This document shows positions 26,667-35,659 of a DNA stretch of 64,000 nt, piece by piece. Under the pieces are notes generated by a model. The model was not told the origin of the DNA, did not search any database, and saw only the letters and a program-made list of their open reading frames with translations. Within the stretch, counting starts at the first letter, position 1; each line of letters begins with the position of its first letter. The stretch is from an uncultured Flavobacteriaceae bacterium (GTDB lineage Bacteria; Bacteroidota; Bacteroidia; Flavobacteriales; Flavobacteriaceae), in the NCBI GenBank assembly GCA_947488435.1, contig CANKZG010000004.1, positions 62,001 through 126,000 on the forward strand. Reading direction: 5' to 3'. The translations under genes were made by a program, and so were the position numbers.

Positions 26667-27176
26667 CTAAAAGGCACAATTTTCAGGAAGGGGTTCTACC
26701 TCTTCCAATTCTATAGAGAAATCAGCATCTAGTGTAGTTTCAAAAAAACCTTCCGATACACTACCTTCAAAAGATTGAACACCATAACCGCTAGGATTCA
26801 TATGGGCTCTTATAAAAACTTGTTGTGTTTCGGTAATTGAAATACCGCTTCCTGAACGCGTAAAAGGTTGTTCGTCCACATGACTATGCCCTAATACTCT
26901 TCTAAAAATGAGTTCACCTCCAGGTGAAATAACCTCCCACCAATCAGCATATTGGTCGCACCCTGTATCGGTACTAGCAATAGTAACACTAAAAGTATAA
27001 TTACCTTCTGTTCCGCTAACAGAAACTGCAGTAACAGCTACATTAATCTGGCCGTTGGCTTGCGGATCGCTATTGCTGTCAGCATTTACTACAGTTGTTG
27101 CATCATTTGTATTAGAAGCACAGCAACTAAGCCATAAAATTGATGCTAAGAGTAGTGAAGATAACAATGATCGCAT
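26667..27176 (-). CDS. Predicted lipoprotein of unknown function
   Basis: A 169-residue protein with a lipoprotein signal (MRSLLSSLLLASILWLSCCAS; two adjacent Cys, 18 and 19, of which 18 or 19 would be lipidated). The mature part starts with a Ser/Asn/Asp-rich linker, then a beta-sandwich-like domain (INVAVTAVSVSGTEGNYTFSVTIASTDTGCDQYADWWEVISPGGELIFRRVLGHSHVDEQPF). Similar single-domain lipoproteins occur in other Bacteroidota; none has a named function to my knowledge. It follows accD by 9 bases and probably shares its transcript. Confidence 0.7.
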   Translation of the reverse strand: MRSLLSSLLLASILWLSCCASNTNDATTVVNADSNSDPQANGQINVAVTAVSVSGTEGNYTFSVTIASTDTGCDQYADWWEVISPGGELIFRRVLGHSHVDEQPFTRSGSGISITETQQVFIRAHMNPSGYGVQSFEGSVSEGFFETTLDADFSIELEEVEPLPENCAF

Positions 27177-27185
27177 AACAAAGGC

Positions 27186-28046
27186 CTAAACTCTTACAGG
27201 ATTATTTTGGATTAAATCAATATAAAGATTAATGTTCTTCTTTAAATTACTTCGATGCGTAATAAAATCTAGGAAACCATGCTCCAATAAAAATTCGGAG
27301 GTTTGAAAACCTTCAGGTAATTCTTTTCCGGTAGCCTCTTTAACTACTCTGGGGCCTGCGAAACCAATAAGTGCTCCCGGTTCAGAAATTGTAATGTCTC
27401 CAAGCATTGCATAAGAAGCTGTAGTTCCTCCCGTAGTAGGATCTGTACATAATGATATATATGGTAAACGAGCTTCCGCTAATTGGGCTAATTTGGCTGA
27501 TGTTTTTGCCAATTGCATTAATGAAAGTGCTGCTTCCATCATACGAGCTCCTCCGGATTTTGAGATCATTACAAACGGTAACTTTTTATGGATCGCATAG
27601 TCAATTGCCCGCGCTATTTTTTCTCCCACAACACTTCCCATAGATCCTCCAATGAAGGAAAAATCCATACAAGCAATGACCAAATCTTTTCCTTGAGATT
27701 TTCCTACTGCTGTTCTAACAGCATCTTTTAATCCTGTTTTTTGCTGTGCAGCTTTCAAACGATCTGAGTACTTCTTAGTGTCCTCGAATTTGAGTGGATC
27801 TTTGGAAGACAATTTACTGTCTAATTCCTTAAAGTTCTTATCAAAAAGAATTTCAAAGTATTCTTTACTACCAATTCTCACATGATAATCGTCTTCTGGA
27901 CTAACATAAAAATTCTTTGCTAACTCCTCAGACTCTACAATTTTCCCTGTTGGAGATTTGTACCAAAGCCCTTTAGGTGTGTCTTTTTTCTGCTCTGTAG
28001 CAGTTTGTATTCCTTTTTCTGTTCTTTTAAACCACGAAGATGCCAT
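27186..28046 (-). CDS. accD: Acetyl-CoA carboxylase carboxyltransferase subunit beta, without zinc-ribbon cysteines
   Basis: A 286-residue AccD. The catalytic crotonase-fold core is complete: [93 protein letters not shown], then [20 protein letters not shown]. AccD normally opens with a four-cysteine zinc ribbon; here the corresponding segment is [10 protein letters not shown]...[14 protein letters not shown], with Ser, Gly or Asp in place of every Cys (residues 31-52). This loss appears to be a lineage trait of Flavobacteriia. The enzyme, with AccA, transfers carboxyl groups to acetyl-CoA for fatty-acid synthesis. Start 33 bases after fbaA. Confidence 0.92.
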   Translation of the reverse strand: MASSWFKRTEKGIQTATEQKKDTPKGLWYKSPTGKIVESEELAKNFYVSPEDDYHVRIGSKEYFEILFDKNFKELDSKLSSKDPLKFEDTKKYSDRLKAAQQKTGLKDAVRTAVGKSQGKDLVIACMDFSFIGGSMGSVVGEKIARAIDYAIHKKLPFVMISKSGGARMMEAALSLMQLAKTSAKLAQLAEARLPYISLCTDPTTGGTTASYAMLGDITISEPGALIGFAGPRVVKEATGKELPEGFQTSEFLLEHGFLDFITHRSNLKKNINLYIDLIQNNPVRV

Positions 28047-28079
28047 AAACTTAATGTTATAATGAAACTTTACGTATGC

Positions 28080-29147
28080 TTACAATGTGTTCACGTTATT
28101 GAGATCCTCAAAAGCTTTTTTAAGCCGCTCTACAAAGGAAACCTCTCCATGTCTTAACCAAACTCTAGGATCGTAGAATTTTTTATTTGGTTGATCAGCT
28201 CCATCTGGATTCCCAATCTGTGCCTGTAAATAAGGTCCTTTATCCTGCACATAATCTCGTACCCCTGCTAAAAAGGCATACTGCAAATCAGTATCGATGT
28301 TCATTTTTATAACTCCATAGCTTATACCTTCTCTAATTTCTTCAACTGTTGATCCTGATCCTCCGTGAAATACAAAATCAATATGATTTTCCTCAACACC
28401 ATATTTCTTTGAAATGTATTCTTGAGAATTCTTTAAAATTTTAGGAGTTAGTTTTACATTCCCAGGTTTGTATACCCCATGTACATTTCCAAAGGCAGCT
28501 GCAATAGTAAATCTGGGACTTACCTTAGAAAGCTCTTCATATGCATAAGCTACTTCTTCTGGCTGTGTATATAGTTTGGAATCATCTACATCGGTATTGT
28601 CAACACCATCTTCTTCTCCACCCGTAATACCTAATTCTATTTCCAAGGTCATATTCATCTTGCTCATGCGCTCTAAATATTGCTTGCAAATTTCTATGTT
28701 TTCCTCTATTGGTTCTTCGGAAAGATCAATCATATGCGAACTAAATAGTGACTTTCCTGTAGCGGCGAAATGAGCTTCACTTGCGTCCAAAAGCCCGTCA
28801 ATCCATGGTAATAATTTTTTTGCACAATGATCCGTATGCAATATCACCGTAGCACCATAGGCTTCTGCCAATTGGTGAACGTGTTTAGCTCCAGCAACGG
28901 CACCGTGAATAGCAGCGTTTTGACCTTCATTCGAAAGCCCTTTTCCTGCATTAAATTGTGCTCCACCGTTAGAAAATTGGATAATCACAGGAGCATTTAA
29001 AGCAGCCGCGGTTTCCAATACACCATTAATGGTATCCGAACCAATTACATTTACTGCTGGTAGGGCAAAACCTTTTTCCTTTGCATAATTAAAAATATCT
29101 TGAACCTCATCGCCAGTAGCAACGCCAGGTTTAATTGTGTGAGCCAT
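28080..29147 (-). CDS. fbaA: Class II fructose-bisphosphate aldolase
   Basis: A 355-residue zinc-dependent aldolase of the E. coli FbaA type. Seen: PAVNVIGSDTINGVLETAA, ATVILHTDHCAKKLLPWIDGLL (zinc His and catalytic Asp), LEIELGITGGEEDGVDN, FGNVHGVYKPGNVKL, DFVFHGGSGSTVEEIREGISYGVIKMNIDTDLQ. It splits fructose 1,6-bisphosphate in glycolysis and gluconeogenesis. The start MAHTIKPGVATGDEVQDIF is typical. Operon order fbaA-accD-lipoprotein, from a -7 element 36 bases upstream. Confidence 0.95.
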   Translation of the reverse strand: MAHTIKPGVATGDEVQDIFNYAKEKGFALPAVNVIGSDTINGVLETAAALNAPVIIQFSNGGAQFNAGKGLSNEGQNAAIHGAVAGAKHVHQLAEAYGATVILHTDHCAKKLLPWIDGLLDASEAHFAATGKSLFSSHMIDLSEEPIEENIEICKQYLERMSKMNMTLEIELGITGGEEDGVDNTDVDDSKLYTQPEEVAYAYEELSKVSPRFTIAAAFGNVHGVYKPGNVKLTPKILKNSQEYISKKYGVEENHIDFVFHGGSGSTVEEIREGISYGVIKMNIDTDLQYAFLAGVRDYVQDKGPYLQAQIGNPDGADQPNKKFYDPRVWLRHGEVSFVERLKKAFEDLNNVNTL

Positions 29148-29182
29148 AGTGTTAGTTGTCAGTAGTTAATTTAATATTGGCA

Positions 29183-29190
29183 CAAAAGTA
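29183..29190 (-). promoter_or_regulatory. -7 element upstream of fbaA
   Basis: TACTTTTG on the minus strand matches TAnnTTTG; it lies 36 bases from the fbaA ATG. No TTG -33 box is seen at the usual spacing. Confidence 0.55.
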
Positions 29191-29205
29191 AGAAAATAAT
29201 TAGGT

Positions 29206-31791
29206 CTAGAAAGGATAATTTATCCCCACATTAAAGACAGCATTTGCAAAATTAAATTCGGTAAACCATCTTCTAGAAGCTATGGAAGGGTTATAGGTTT
29301 TAAAACCAGTATCTAAACGAAATACAAAGTAGGTAAAATCATAGCGAAGACCAAAGCCCGTGCCGACTGCAATATCTGTTAAAGACTCAAAGCCGTTGAA
29401 ATTTGCATTCGGATCATCAACATTGTCATAAACATTCCAAATGTTTCCAGCATCTGCAAAAAGAGCTCCTTTAATATTGCCTACAATAGGGAATCGATAT
29501 TCTAGATTAAAAGCAATTTTAAGGTTAGCTTCATTAAAGTCATCAACGGATTCTGTTCTTCCAGGACCTAAAGAATATGCATTAAAGGCTCTATTGTCAT
29601 TTGATCCACCTGCAAAATAACTACGTACAAAAGGAATGTTGTCCGAATTCCCGTAGGGTATAGCAATACCAAAAAAGCTTCGAAACGCTAGTACATTAGA
29701 TCGTGATAAATCCCAATGCTTGATAAAGTCCAATTCTGTTTTTGCATATTGGGAAAAGGGAACATCGAAGATCAGCAAATTCCCATTGTCATTTTCATTG
29801 AAATCGATAATTTTTGATATCCCTGAAAGTAAATTCCCGGCACTTTCTAATCTTAACCGAAATTGGTAAAAATTGTTGTCTGTAATTCCTGTTTTGTTGT
29901 TTTTAGAATAGGTGTAATTACTAGTGAAAATTAAATTGTTTTGAGTGAGTCGTTGCCGCCTTTCTTCAATACTTCTTACCGTATTAAACTCATCAGGTGT
30001 AGCAACTATTTGATTGGTTAGAATTGCATTTGTAAAACCAGTAGTGCCATCTGGAATAGTTAGTTGTGGATTGTCAGGTTCATCCGAAGGTTCGAAAAAA
30101 TTGGTTAAGATAGGATCATCTTCAAAATTATCAGCAATAACATCCAATCTGTCAAATGTATTTTGAAAAACATTAAAGAAACGTTCAGGGTTCAGATTCC
30201 GAACAAATTCTACGTTTATTAATTCCAGGGTATTTTTTTTGAAATCGGTGGGAGACCAACTATAAGCAAGAACCGTATTAAAAGTCTGACGATCCAGCCC
30301 AATATTTTTTTGAAAACTAGTTCCTACGGAAGCTCGAGTTTCCGGAAGCATATAATAGGGGATGATTTTTTCTACATTGAATAAGGGGAACCAAATTCTG
30401 GGAAAGGTTAGGTTTAAATCTGCTCCTATTTCTGACACAAAATCTTCGTCCGAGATTGAAGCATCGCTTAATAAACCAATAGAACCTCTAGCCGAAAGAC
30501 TTAAATTCTCCGCGCCCCCAAAAATATTTCTGGTGATTAAAGAAGAGCTAAACGCTACTCCAACTCGTTGAATATTAGAATGCGTTACATCGGTGTTAAT
30601 TCCTAAAGAATATTTAGGGCGCGCACTCAAATAAATATTAGAAATTAGTTTAGTTTGCGTGCTATCCTCAATAAATTCAATATTAGGATACCGAAAAGTG
30701 TTGAGGTTTGTTATTTGTCTATTCGTTCGTAATCGATCAATATCTCGATAAATACTATCCTTTTCAAAGAAAACAGCATCTGTTAATGCCTTGGGTTTGT
30801 AGCGTAATTTGTCCTTAAAATAGATGGTGTAGTTTTCGTAATCTACGGATTCTAACGCATCTTTATCTAGGTCGAAAGCATAATCGGCATAAATATTAAT
30901 TTTATCAAAAGAATGTACTTTGTAGGTCGCGGTTGTAAGTGCATTTTCTGCGCGTCGCTTTAAATTATCAATTCGAAGTTCAACATTTGTTTTTTGATCA
31001 TTGTTAGAGGCCACTGTATCAATTTCAATATCATAGGTGATAGAGCTTTCTTGAAAATTATAAACTCCAGAATTTCTAAAAAGGGTTGTTAAACGTTTCC
31101 GTTCTTTTTCAAAATCGGCAAGATCGAATTGATTTCCTTCTTTAATAAAAGATTCGATTTTGGTGGATTCATAGATAGAATCGATCGCCTTTGAAGAAAT
31201 GGTTTTGGATATGGAATCAACACTATAGGGTTTTCCAAGATTGAGTTGATAGGTGATTTCTGCTCTTTTTTTTCTAGTACTTGGTTTGATATCAAAAGTG
31301 CCAGTATTGTTGAAATATCCTCTATTATTGTAATACGTAGATAATCGATTTAAAGATTTTCGCGTTCTTGCCGTATCAATAACTACTGGTGCTTCTCCAA
31401 TTTTTTTCAACCATTCGCTCAATCCTTTTACAACAAATGATTGCCCCAAACGGTCTACTTGTTTTTTCGAAAGTTTATTGTTTAAACGTTGTTCTCTTTT
31501 TTCTTTTCTATGCAACCAATCGTTGAAAGAAGCTTCTGGATTTTCTTTAGCGAGATTATAAATATTTAATCGGAAAGGATACCCTAAAAGAGTACTATTT
31601 GGCTTTTGGGAAATGAGATTTTGAACATTGTCATCTTTGATCTTTTTGTCATCGGCATATATCGTGTTCTTGGTAAGCAAAAGTTCATCATCATCCACTC
31701 TTTTGAGAGCGTTACAGGAAGTAATTGCAATACCTAGAAATAATACTCCTATTTTTGCAACATTCTTATTCAAACTTAGAAGAATCCCCAT
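29206..31791 (-). CDS. BamA/TamA-family outer-membrane protein with lipoprotein-like N-terminus
   Basis: An 861-residue protein from the ATG at 31791 (MGILLSLNKNVAKIGVLFLGIAITSC, an apparent lipobox at Cys 26); 85 residues of upstream frame overlap the divergent gene and are rejected. Residues about 30-400 look like POTRA-type repeats (YFNNTGTFDIKPSTRKKRAEITYQLNLGKPYSVDSISKTI), and the C-terminal half is the surface-antigen barrel (FRSFFGIAIPYGNSDNIPFVRSYFAGGSNDNRAFNAYSLGPG, IAFNLEYRFPIVGNIKGALFADAGNIWNVYDNVDDPNANFNGF, VGTGFGLRYDFTYFVFRLDTGFK) ending NVGINYPF. Such proteins insert or translocate outer-membrane proteins; this lipidated TamL-like form is typical of Bacteroidota. The partner, a TamB-like protein, is not here. 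Confidence 0.85.
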   Translation of the reverse strand: MGILLSLNKNVAKIGVLFLGIAITSCNALKRVDDDELLLTKNTIYADDKKIKDDNVQNLISQKPNSTLLGYPFRLNIYNLAKENPEASFNDWLHRKEKREQRLNNKLSKKQVDRLGQSFVVKGLSEWLKKIGEAPVVIDTARTRKSLNRLSTYYNNRGYFNNTGTFDIKPSTRKKRAEITYQLNLGKPYSVDSISKTISSKAIDSIYESTKIESFIKEGNQFDLADFEKERKRLTTLFRNSGVYNFQESSITYDIEIDTVASNNDQKTNVELRIDNLKRRAENALTTATYKVHSFDKINIYADYAFDLDKDALESVDYENYTIYFKDKLRYKPKALTDAVFFEKDSIYRDIDRLRTNRQITNLNTFRYPNIEFIEDSTQTKLISNIYLSARPKYSLGINTDVTHSNIQRVGVAFSSSLITRNIFGGAENLSLSARGSIGLLSDASISDEDFVSEIGADLNLTFPRIWFPLFNVEKIIPYYMLPETRASVGTSFQKNIGLDRQTFNTVLAYSWSPTDFKKNTLELINVEFVRNLNPERFFNVFQNTFDRLDVIADNFEDDPILTNFFEPSDEPDNPQLTIPDGTTGFTNAILTNQIVATPDEFNTVRSIEERRQRLTQNNLIFTSNYTYSKNNKTGITDNNFYQFRLRLESAGNLLSGISKIIDFNENDNGNLLIFDVPFSQYAKTELDFIKHWDLSRSNVLAFRSFFGIAIPYGNSDNIPFVRSYFAGGSNDNRAFNAYSLGPGRTESVDDFNEANLKIAFNLEYRFPIVGNIKGALFADAGNIWNVYDNVDDPNANFNGFESLTDIAVGTGFGLRYDFTYFVFRLDTGFKTYNPSIASRRWFTEFNFANAVFNVGINYPF

Positions 31792-31797
31792 AGAGGT

Positions 31798-31805
31798 CAA
31801 AAATA
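31798..31805 (-). promoter_or_regulatory. -7 element almost touching the BamA/TamA-like start
   Basis: TATTTTTG on the minus strand, matching TAnnTTTG, with only 6 bases between it and the ATG at 31791. If used, the transcript starts at or next to the ATG, i.e. a leaderless message. It sits in the 25-base gap between two divergent genes. Confidence 0.5.
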
Positions 31806-31816
31806 CATTTTTTTGT

Positions 31817-32539
31817 ATGGTTGTTAAAAGCCAAATACGATTAATAAAAAGCTTACAGCAAAAAAAGTACCGAAATGAACACGGTTTGTTTGTTGTGGAG
31901 GGAATTAAAGTCATAAAAGAACTTTTAAATGCCGATATGCAAATTGCTGAACTGTATTGTTCTGATGCTAAATTTCTTTCCCAACTGAAAAAGAAGCCAA
32001 CTTTAGTATCTGAAGTGGTGTTACGAAAAATGAGCAGCATGCACACTCCTAACGGAATTTTAGGGGTATTTCATACCCCAAAACCTTCAGCAATACATTT
32101 TTCTGATTGGATTTTAGTTTTGGATAGTGTTAGAGATCCGGGAAATTTAGGAACCATTATTCGTCTTGCAGATTGGTATGGTATTGAACATGTGGTGTGC
32201 TCTCCAGATACAGTTGATGCATACAATCCGAAAGTGCTTCAAGCAACAATGGGTTCTATTGCCAGAATAAATATTACGTATACGGATCTTGTGCCATTCT
32301 TATCCGGAAATCCGCTTCCAATTTATGGTGCTTATATGACTGGAACGAGTGTTTATACTATAGAGATGCCTAAAAAAGGAATTTTGATCTTAGGGAATGA
32401 AGCAAATGGAATTTCTAACAATGTGAACTTGATTGCGCAACAAAAGATTAGTATTCCACAATATGGTTCACAAACAGCAGAGAGTTTAAATGTAGCAATG
32501 GCTGCCGGAATTTTACTTAGCGAGTTACGCAGAAAATGA
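31817..32539 (+). CDS. TrmH/SpoU-family RNA 2'-O-methyltransferase
   Basis: A 240-residue SPOUT methyltransferase from the ATG at 31817 (MVVKSQIRLIKSLQQKKYRNEHGLFVVEGIKVIKEL), the typical N-terminal substrate-binding domain; longer frames overlap the divergent gene. The knot motifs are WILVLDSVRDPGNLGTIIRLADWYGIEHVV, GILILGNEANGIS and QTAESLNVAMAAGILLSE. The target rRNA or tRNA nucleotide cannot be read from sequence; it is distinct from RlmB at 10.3 kb. Divergent from the BamA/TamA-like gene. Confidence 0.88.
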   Translation: MVVKSQIRLIKSLQQKKYRNEHGLFVVEGIKVIKELLNADMQIAELYCSDAKFLSQLKKKPTLVSEVVLRKMSSMHTPNGILGVFHTPKPSAIHFSDWILVLDSVRDPGNLGTIIRLADWYGIEHVVCSPDTVDAYNPKVLQATMGSIARINITYTDLVPFLSGNPLPIYGAYMTGTSVYTIEMPKKGILILGNEANGISNNVNLIAQQKISIPQYGSQTAESLNVAMAAGILLSELRRK

Positions 32540-32552
32540 CGCCCTTTATTAA

Positions 32553-33257
32553 TTACTCAAATGTAAAGTTGATAAAGATTCCCCGAGTTTTTAAACTGCC
32601 AATATTACCCGTCCAAGGGCTATTAGGGTCATTGTCTGGCACAAGTTCATCACTTATTGCAAAAACTCCGCGAATAGAAGGAGAAAACTTAAAATACTCT
32701 GTATAAAACTCTATGCCAAAACCTATTTCGTAATTGTAGACATTGGATTTTAAACGAAAAGTTCCACTGCTATTATCATCAAGACTATCTTCATTACTCC
32801 CTAGATTTAGCGAAGCGGAAACACCGCCAATTATAAAAGGTTTCCAATTTCCTAGCCGAAGTGTGCTTACTTTTAAAAGTAATGGGAAGTTGATATAGGT
32901 TGATCTAACTTCCCTAATAGCATCAATAGGATCGGTAAATCCAGGAAATCCTAAAGTTCTGGAATTGAAAAAAAGACCTGGCTCAAAACGGAGATCCAAA
33001 AATTTGTTTAAACGCAATTCTCCAATAAGTCCTACATTAAACCCAAGACTCTTATCTACCAGAACATCCTGTGGCACATTATCATTGTATTCAAAAATAA
33101 AATCATACTGATTAAAACCTAGATAATACCCCCAATTCAGCAGTTTTTGATCGTAGTTCTCTATATTTAAAATAGGGTCTTCATTAAACTGAGCATTACT
33201 AATATGTCCTCCCAACAAAAGTGGAATAATTAGAAAAAATAGTTTCTTCACATGCAT
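32553..33257 (-). CDS. porT: PorT, type IX secretion / gliding component
   Basis: A 234-residue outer-membrane barrel with a signal peptide (MHVKKLFFLIIPLLLGGHISNAQ). Visible: NYDQKLLNWGYYLGFNQYDFIFEYN near the N-terminus, RLNKFLDLRFEPGLFFNSRTLGFPGFTD, STYINFPLLLKVSTLRLGNWKPFIIGGVSASLNLGS, and a final RGIFINFTFE. The N-terminal motif and its place directly after ubiE/menG are the usual porT context. PorT is needed for T9SS assembly and for gliding in motile species. Its gene follows ubiE by 60 bases. Confidence 0.8.
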   Translation of the reverse strand: MHVKKLFFLIIPLLLGGHISNAQFNEDPILNIENYDQKLLNWGYYLGFNQYDFIFEYNDNVPQDVLVDKSLGFNVGLIGELRLNKFLDLRFEPGLFFNSRTLGFPGFTDPIDAIREVRSTYINFPLLLKVSTLRLGNWKPFIIGGVSASLNLGSNEDSLDDNSSGTFRLKSNVYNYEIGFGIEFYTEYFKFSPSIRGVFAISDELVPDNDPNSPWTGNIGSLKTRGIFINFTFE

Positions 33258-33317
33258 AAATTTTAATGCCTTATGCTATACTACAAGGCTACATGATTAA
33301 AAAGAAAACGATGTTTC

Positions 33318-34046
33318 CTATTTTGTAGCAATGTAAATAGAGGCTACCCCAAACGTTTGCGGTTTATTCTGTATACCTATAAACCCGATTTTTTGTAAAA
33401 TATTGTTGAAGTTTTCTCCATGTGGAAAAACAGCTGCAGATTCAGATAAATACTGATATGCAGAATCGTCTTTTGAAAAGAATTTACCAATACGAGGGAG
33501 TATTTGATTGCAATAAAATGCATATCCTTGTTTGTATGGGCTTTTTGATGGGACGGATGTCTCTAAAACAACAAAAGTGCCTGAAGGACGAAGCACTCGA
33601 TAAATTTCGCTAAGACCCTTTTCAAGGTTTTCAAAGTTTCGAACTCCGAAAGCAACAGTGATACCATCAAAGGAACTATCAGGAAAAGGTAAATTTTCAC
33701 TGTCTCCCACAATCATTTTAATAGTATTATGCAGTTTTTTCTTTTGAACTTTTTTTTCGCCTACTGCTAGCATTCCTGGAGATATGTCTAAACCTACAAT
33801 TTCCGAAGCACCTGTTTTTACTAAATTGATGGCCAGATCTCCGGTACCTGTAGCAATATCCAATATATTCTGAGGCTTTTTCTTTCGAAGTAGTGCTACC
33901 ACACGTTTTCGCCACCTCACATCTATACCAAAAGAGATTACTCTATTTAGACCGTCATAATTTCCAGAAATGGTATCAAACATTTGTGTAACCTGTTCTT
34001 TTTTTCCTAGATCAGAATCACGATATGGCGTTACTTTTTTGGTCAT
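33318..34046 (-). CDS. ubiE: Demethylmenaquinone methyltransferase (UbiE/MenG)
   Basis: A 242-residue SAM-dependent methyltransferase: [30 protein letters not shown] at the N-terminus, motif [16 protein letters not shown], motif [16 protein letters not shown], and [36 protein letters not shown], all diagnostic of UbiE/COQ5. In an organism with menaquinone it makes the final C-methylation step, so MenG is the likely role. First gene of the ubiE-porT pair. Confidence 0.93.
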   Translation of the reverse strand: MTKKVTPYRDSDLGKKEQVTQMFDTISGNYDGLNRVISFGIDVRWRKRVVALLRKKKPQNILDIATGTGDLAINLVKTGASEIVGLDISPGMLAVGEKKVQKKKLHNTIKMIVGDSENLPFPDSSFDGITVAFGVRNFENLEKGLSEIYRVLRPSGTFVVLETSVPSKSPYKQGYAFYCNQILPRIGKFFSKDDSAYQYLSESAAVFPHGENFNNILQKIGFIGIQNKPQTFGVASIYIATK

Positions 34047-34172
34047 TTAAGCAAAATTTCGGTAAAGATACTACAAAGCTTGAAGCTCTTGACCATATGT
34101 TTACTTTGAAGGTCAAAAACTGATAATACATTCATTTTAGCAGTATTTATGAAGTTACAATAGAAATTTATG

Positions 34173-34180
34173 TAATTTTG
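34173..34180 (+). promoter_or_regulatory. Possible -7 element upstream of trkA
   Basis: TAATTTTG matches TAnnTTTG on the plus strand, 129 bases upstream of the trkA ATG. This would give a long leader of about 120 bases, which holds no clear riboswitch fold. Confidence 0.35.
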
Positions 34181-34309
34181 CGTTGTAATTGCCACCAACT
34201 TTTCTTGAAATAGGCTTTATGCAAGCAATTGTTCTCTCTAAGAGTTTCTGGTCAAAACAAATAGTTTTTTGGTTTGGACTTCCTTATTAATGACTACATA
34301 TATTGACGA

Positions 34310-35659
34310 ATGAAAATTATTATAGCTGGAGCCGGTGAGGTAGGTTTTCATCTGGCAAAGTTACTTTCCTATGAATCTCAGGATATTACACTTATCGATA
34401 CGCGCAAAGAAAGTTTGGTGTATGCGGATACGCATTTAGATATACGTGTTTTAAAAGGAGATGCTACCTCTGTTTCTGTTTTAAAAGATGCTCAAGTGGA
34501 AAATTCTGATTTGGTAATTGGTGTAACTTCTTCTGAGACTACAAATTTAACCCTTTGTTTATTGGCAAAACAGTTGGGGAGTAAACGAACTATTGCTCGT
34601 ATTTCAAATACAGAATTTATTGATAATAAGGATACGATACGGTTTTCGCAGTTGGGTATTGACGAGCTGATTTCCCCTGAAGAACTTGCGGCAACGGAAA
34701 TACAATTGTTGTTAAATCAATCTGCTTTCAATGATACTTATGAATTTGAGGAGGGAGCGTTAATAATGGTAGGACTGTCCTTACCTAAATCTGCACCTTT
34801 TGTTGGAAAAGCTGTTAAAGATGCCGCCAAAATATTTCCCGAATTGCATTTTATGCCCATTGCCATCCAACGTTTAGGCACCCAATATACATTAATCCCT
34901 AGAGGAGATTCTGTTTTTAAGGAAGGAGATCAAGTTTATTTTATTACTTCAAAAGAAGGAGTTGATGAACTTTATAAATTAACTGGAAAAGAAAAAAAGG
35001 AAATTAAGAATGTAATGATATTGGGCGGTAGTAAGGTAGGTTTTAAAACGGCTCGGGACTTATGTACTAAAAAGTTTAATGTCAAAATTATTGAAAAGAG
35101 TAAAGAAAAAGCTTTTGAAATAGCAGATGATCTGCCCAATGCTCTGGTAATAAATGGAGATGGGCGAAATGTAGAGTTATTAGATGAAGAAAGTTTGGAG
35201 TCTATGGACGCGTTTATAGCAGTTACTGGGAATTCTGAGACTAATATTATGTCTTGTTTAGTGGCTAAGTCCAAGCATATTAAAAAAACGATTGCTTTGG
35301 TGGAAAATATGGACTATTTTCAACTGTCACACTCTATTGGAATTGATACCTTAATTAATAAAAAGTTGCTTGCTGCTAACAATATTTTTAGATATATACG
35401 AAAAGGAGAGGTGGTTGCACTTACGCGTTTAAATAATCTAAATGCTGAAATATTAGAGTTTATTGTTAAACCAACTTCAGCTGTAAATGGAAAAATTATT
35501 CGAGAATTAGACTTCCCGAGATCGGCTATTATAGGCGGTGTAGTTCGAAATGGAGAAGGAGTTATTGCGCTTGGTGAATATAAAATTAGCGAAGGTGATC
35601 GGGTGGTTGTGTGTTGTTTGCCGCGTTCCATATCGAAAGTTGAAAAGTTATTTTTGTAA
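34310..35659 (+). CDS. trkA: Trk potassium uptake regulatory subunit TrkA
   Basis: A 449-residue peripheral membrane NAD-binding protein with two RCK repeats. The first begins MKIIIAGAGEVGFHLAKLLS, the second around residue 230 (NVMILGGSKVGFKTARDLCTKKFNVKIIEKSKEKAFEIADDL). RCK_C-type domains follow each (GLSLPKSAPFVGKAVKDAAK; EFIVKPTSAVNGKIIREL). It gates the TrkH channel in response to nucleotide. Its stop codon is directly followed by the trkH start codon. Confidence 0.94.
   Translation: MKIIIAGAGEVGFHLAKLLSYESQDITLIDTRKESLVYADTHLDIRVLKGDATSVSVLKDAQVENSDLVIGVTSSETTNLTLCLLAKQLGSKRTIARISNTEFIDNKDTIRFSQLGIDELISPEELAATEIQLLLNQSAFNDTYEFEEGALIMVGLSLPKSAPFVGKAVKDAAKIFPELHFMPIAIQRLGTQYTLIPRGDSVFKEGDQVYFITSKEGVDELYKLTGKEKKEIKNVMILGGSKVGFKTARDLCTKKFNVKIIEKSKEKAFEIADDLPNALVINGDGRNVELLDEESLESMDAFIAVTGNSETNIMSCLVAKSKHIKKTIALVENMDYFQLSHSIGIDTLINKKLLAANNIFRYIRKGEVVALTRLNNLNAEILEFIVKPTSAVNGKIIRELDFPRSAIIGGVVRNGEGVIALGEYKISEGDRVVVCCLPRSISKVEKLFL

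Noticed and set aside
31628-31816. 63-residue N-terminal extension of the SpoU methyltransferase
   Set aside because: It overlaps the divergent gene; the family N-terminus starts at 31817.
29206-32046. Longest frame of the BamA/TamA-like gene (start at 32046)
   Set aside because: The extra 85 residues overlap the divergent methyltransferase and lack a signal; the lipoprotein-like start at 31791 and the -7 element beside it are better.
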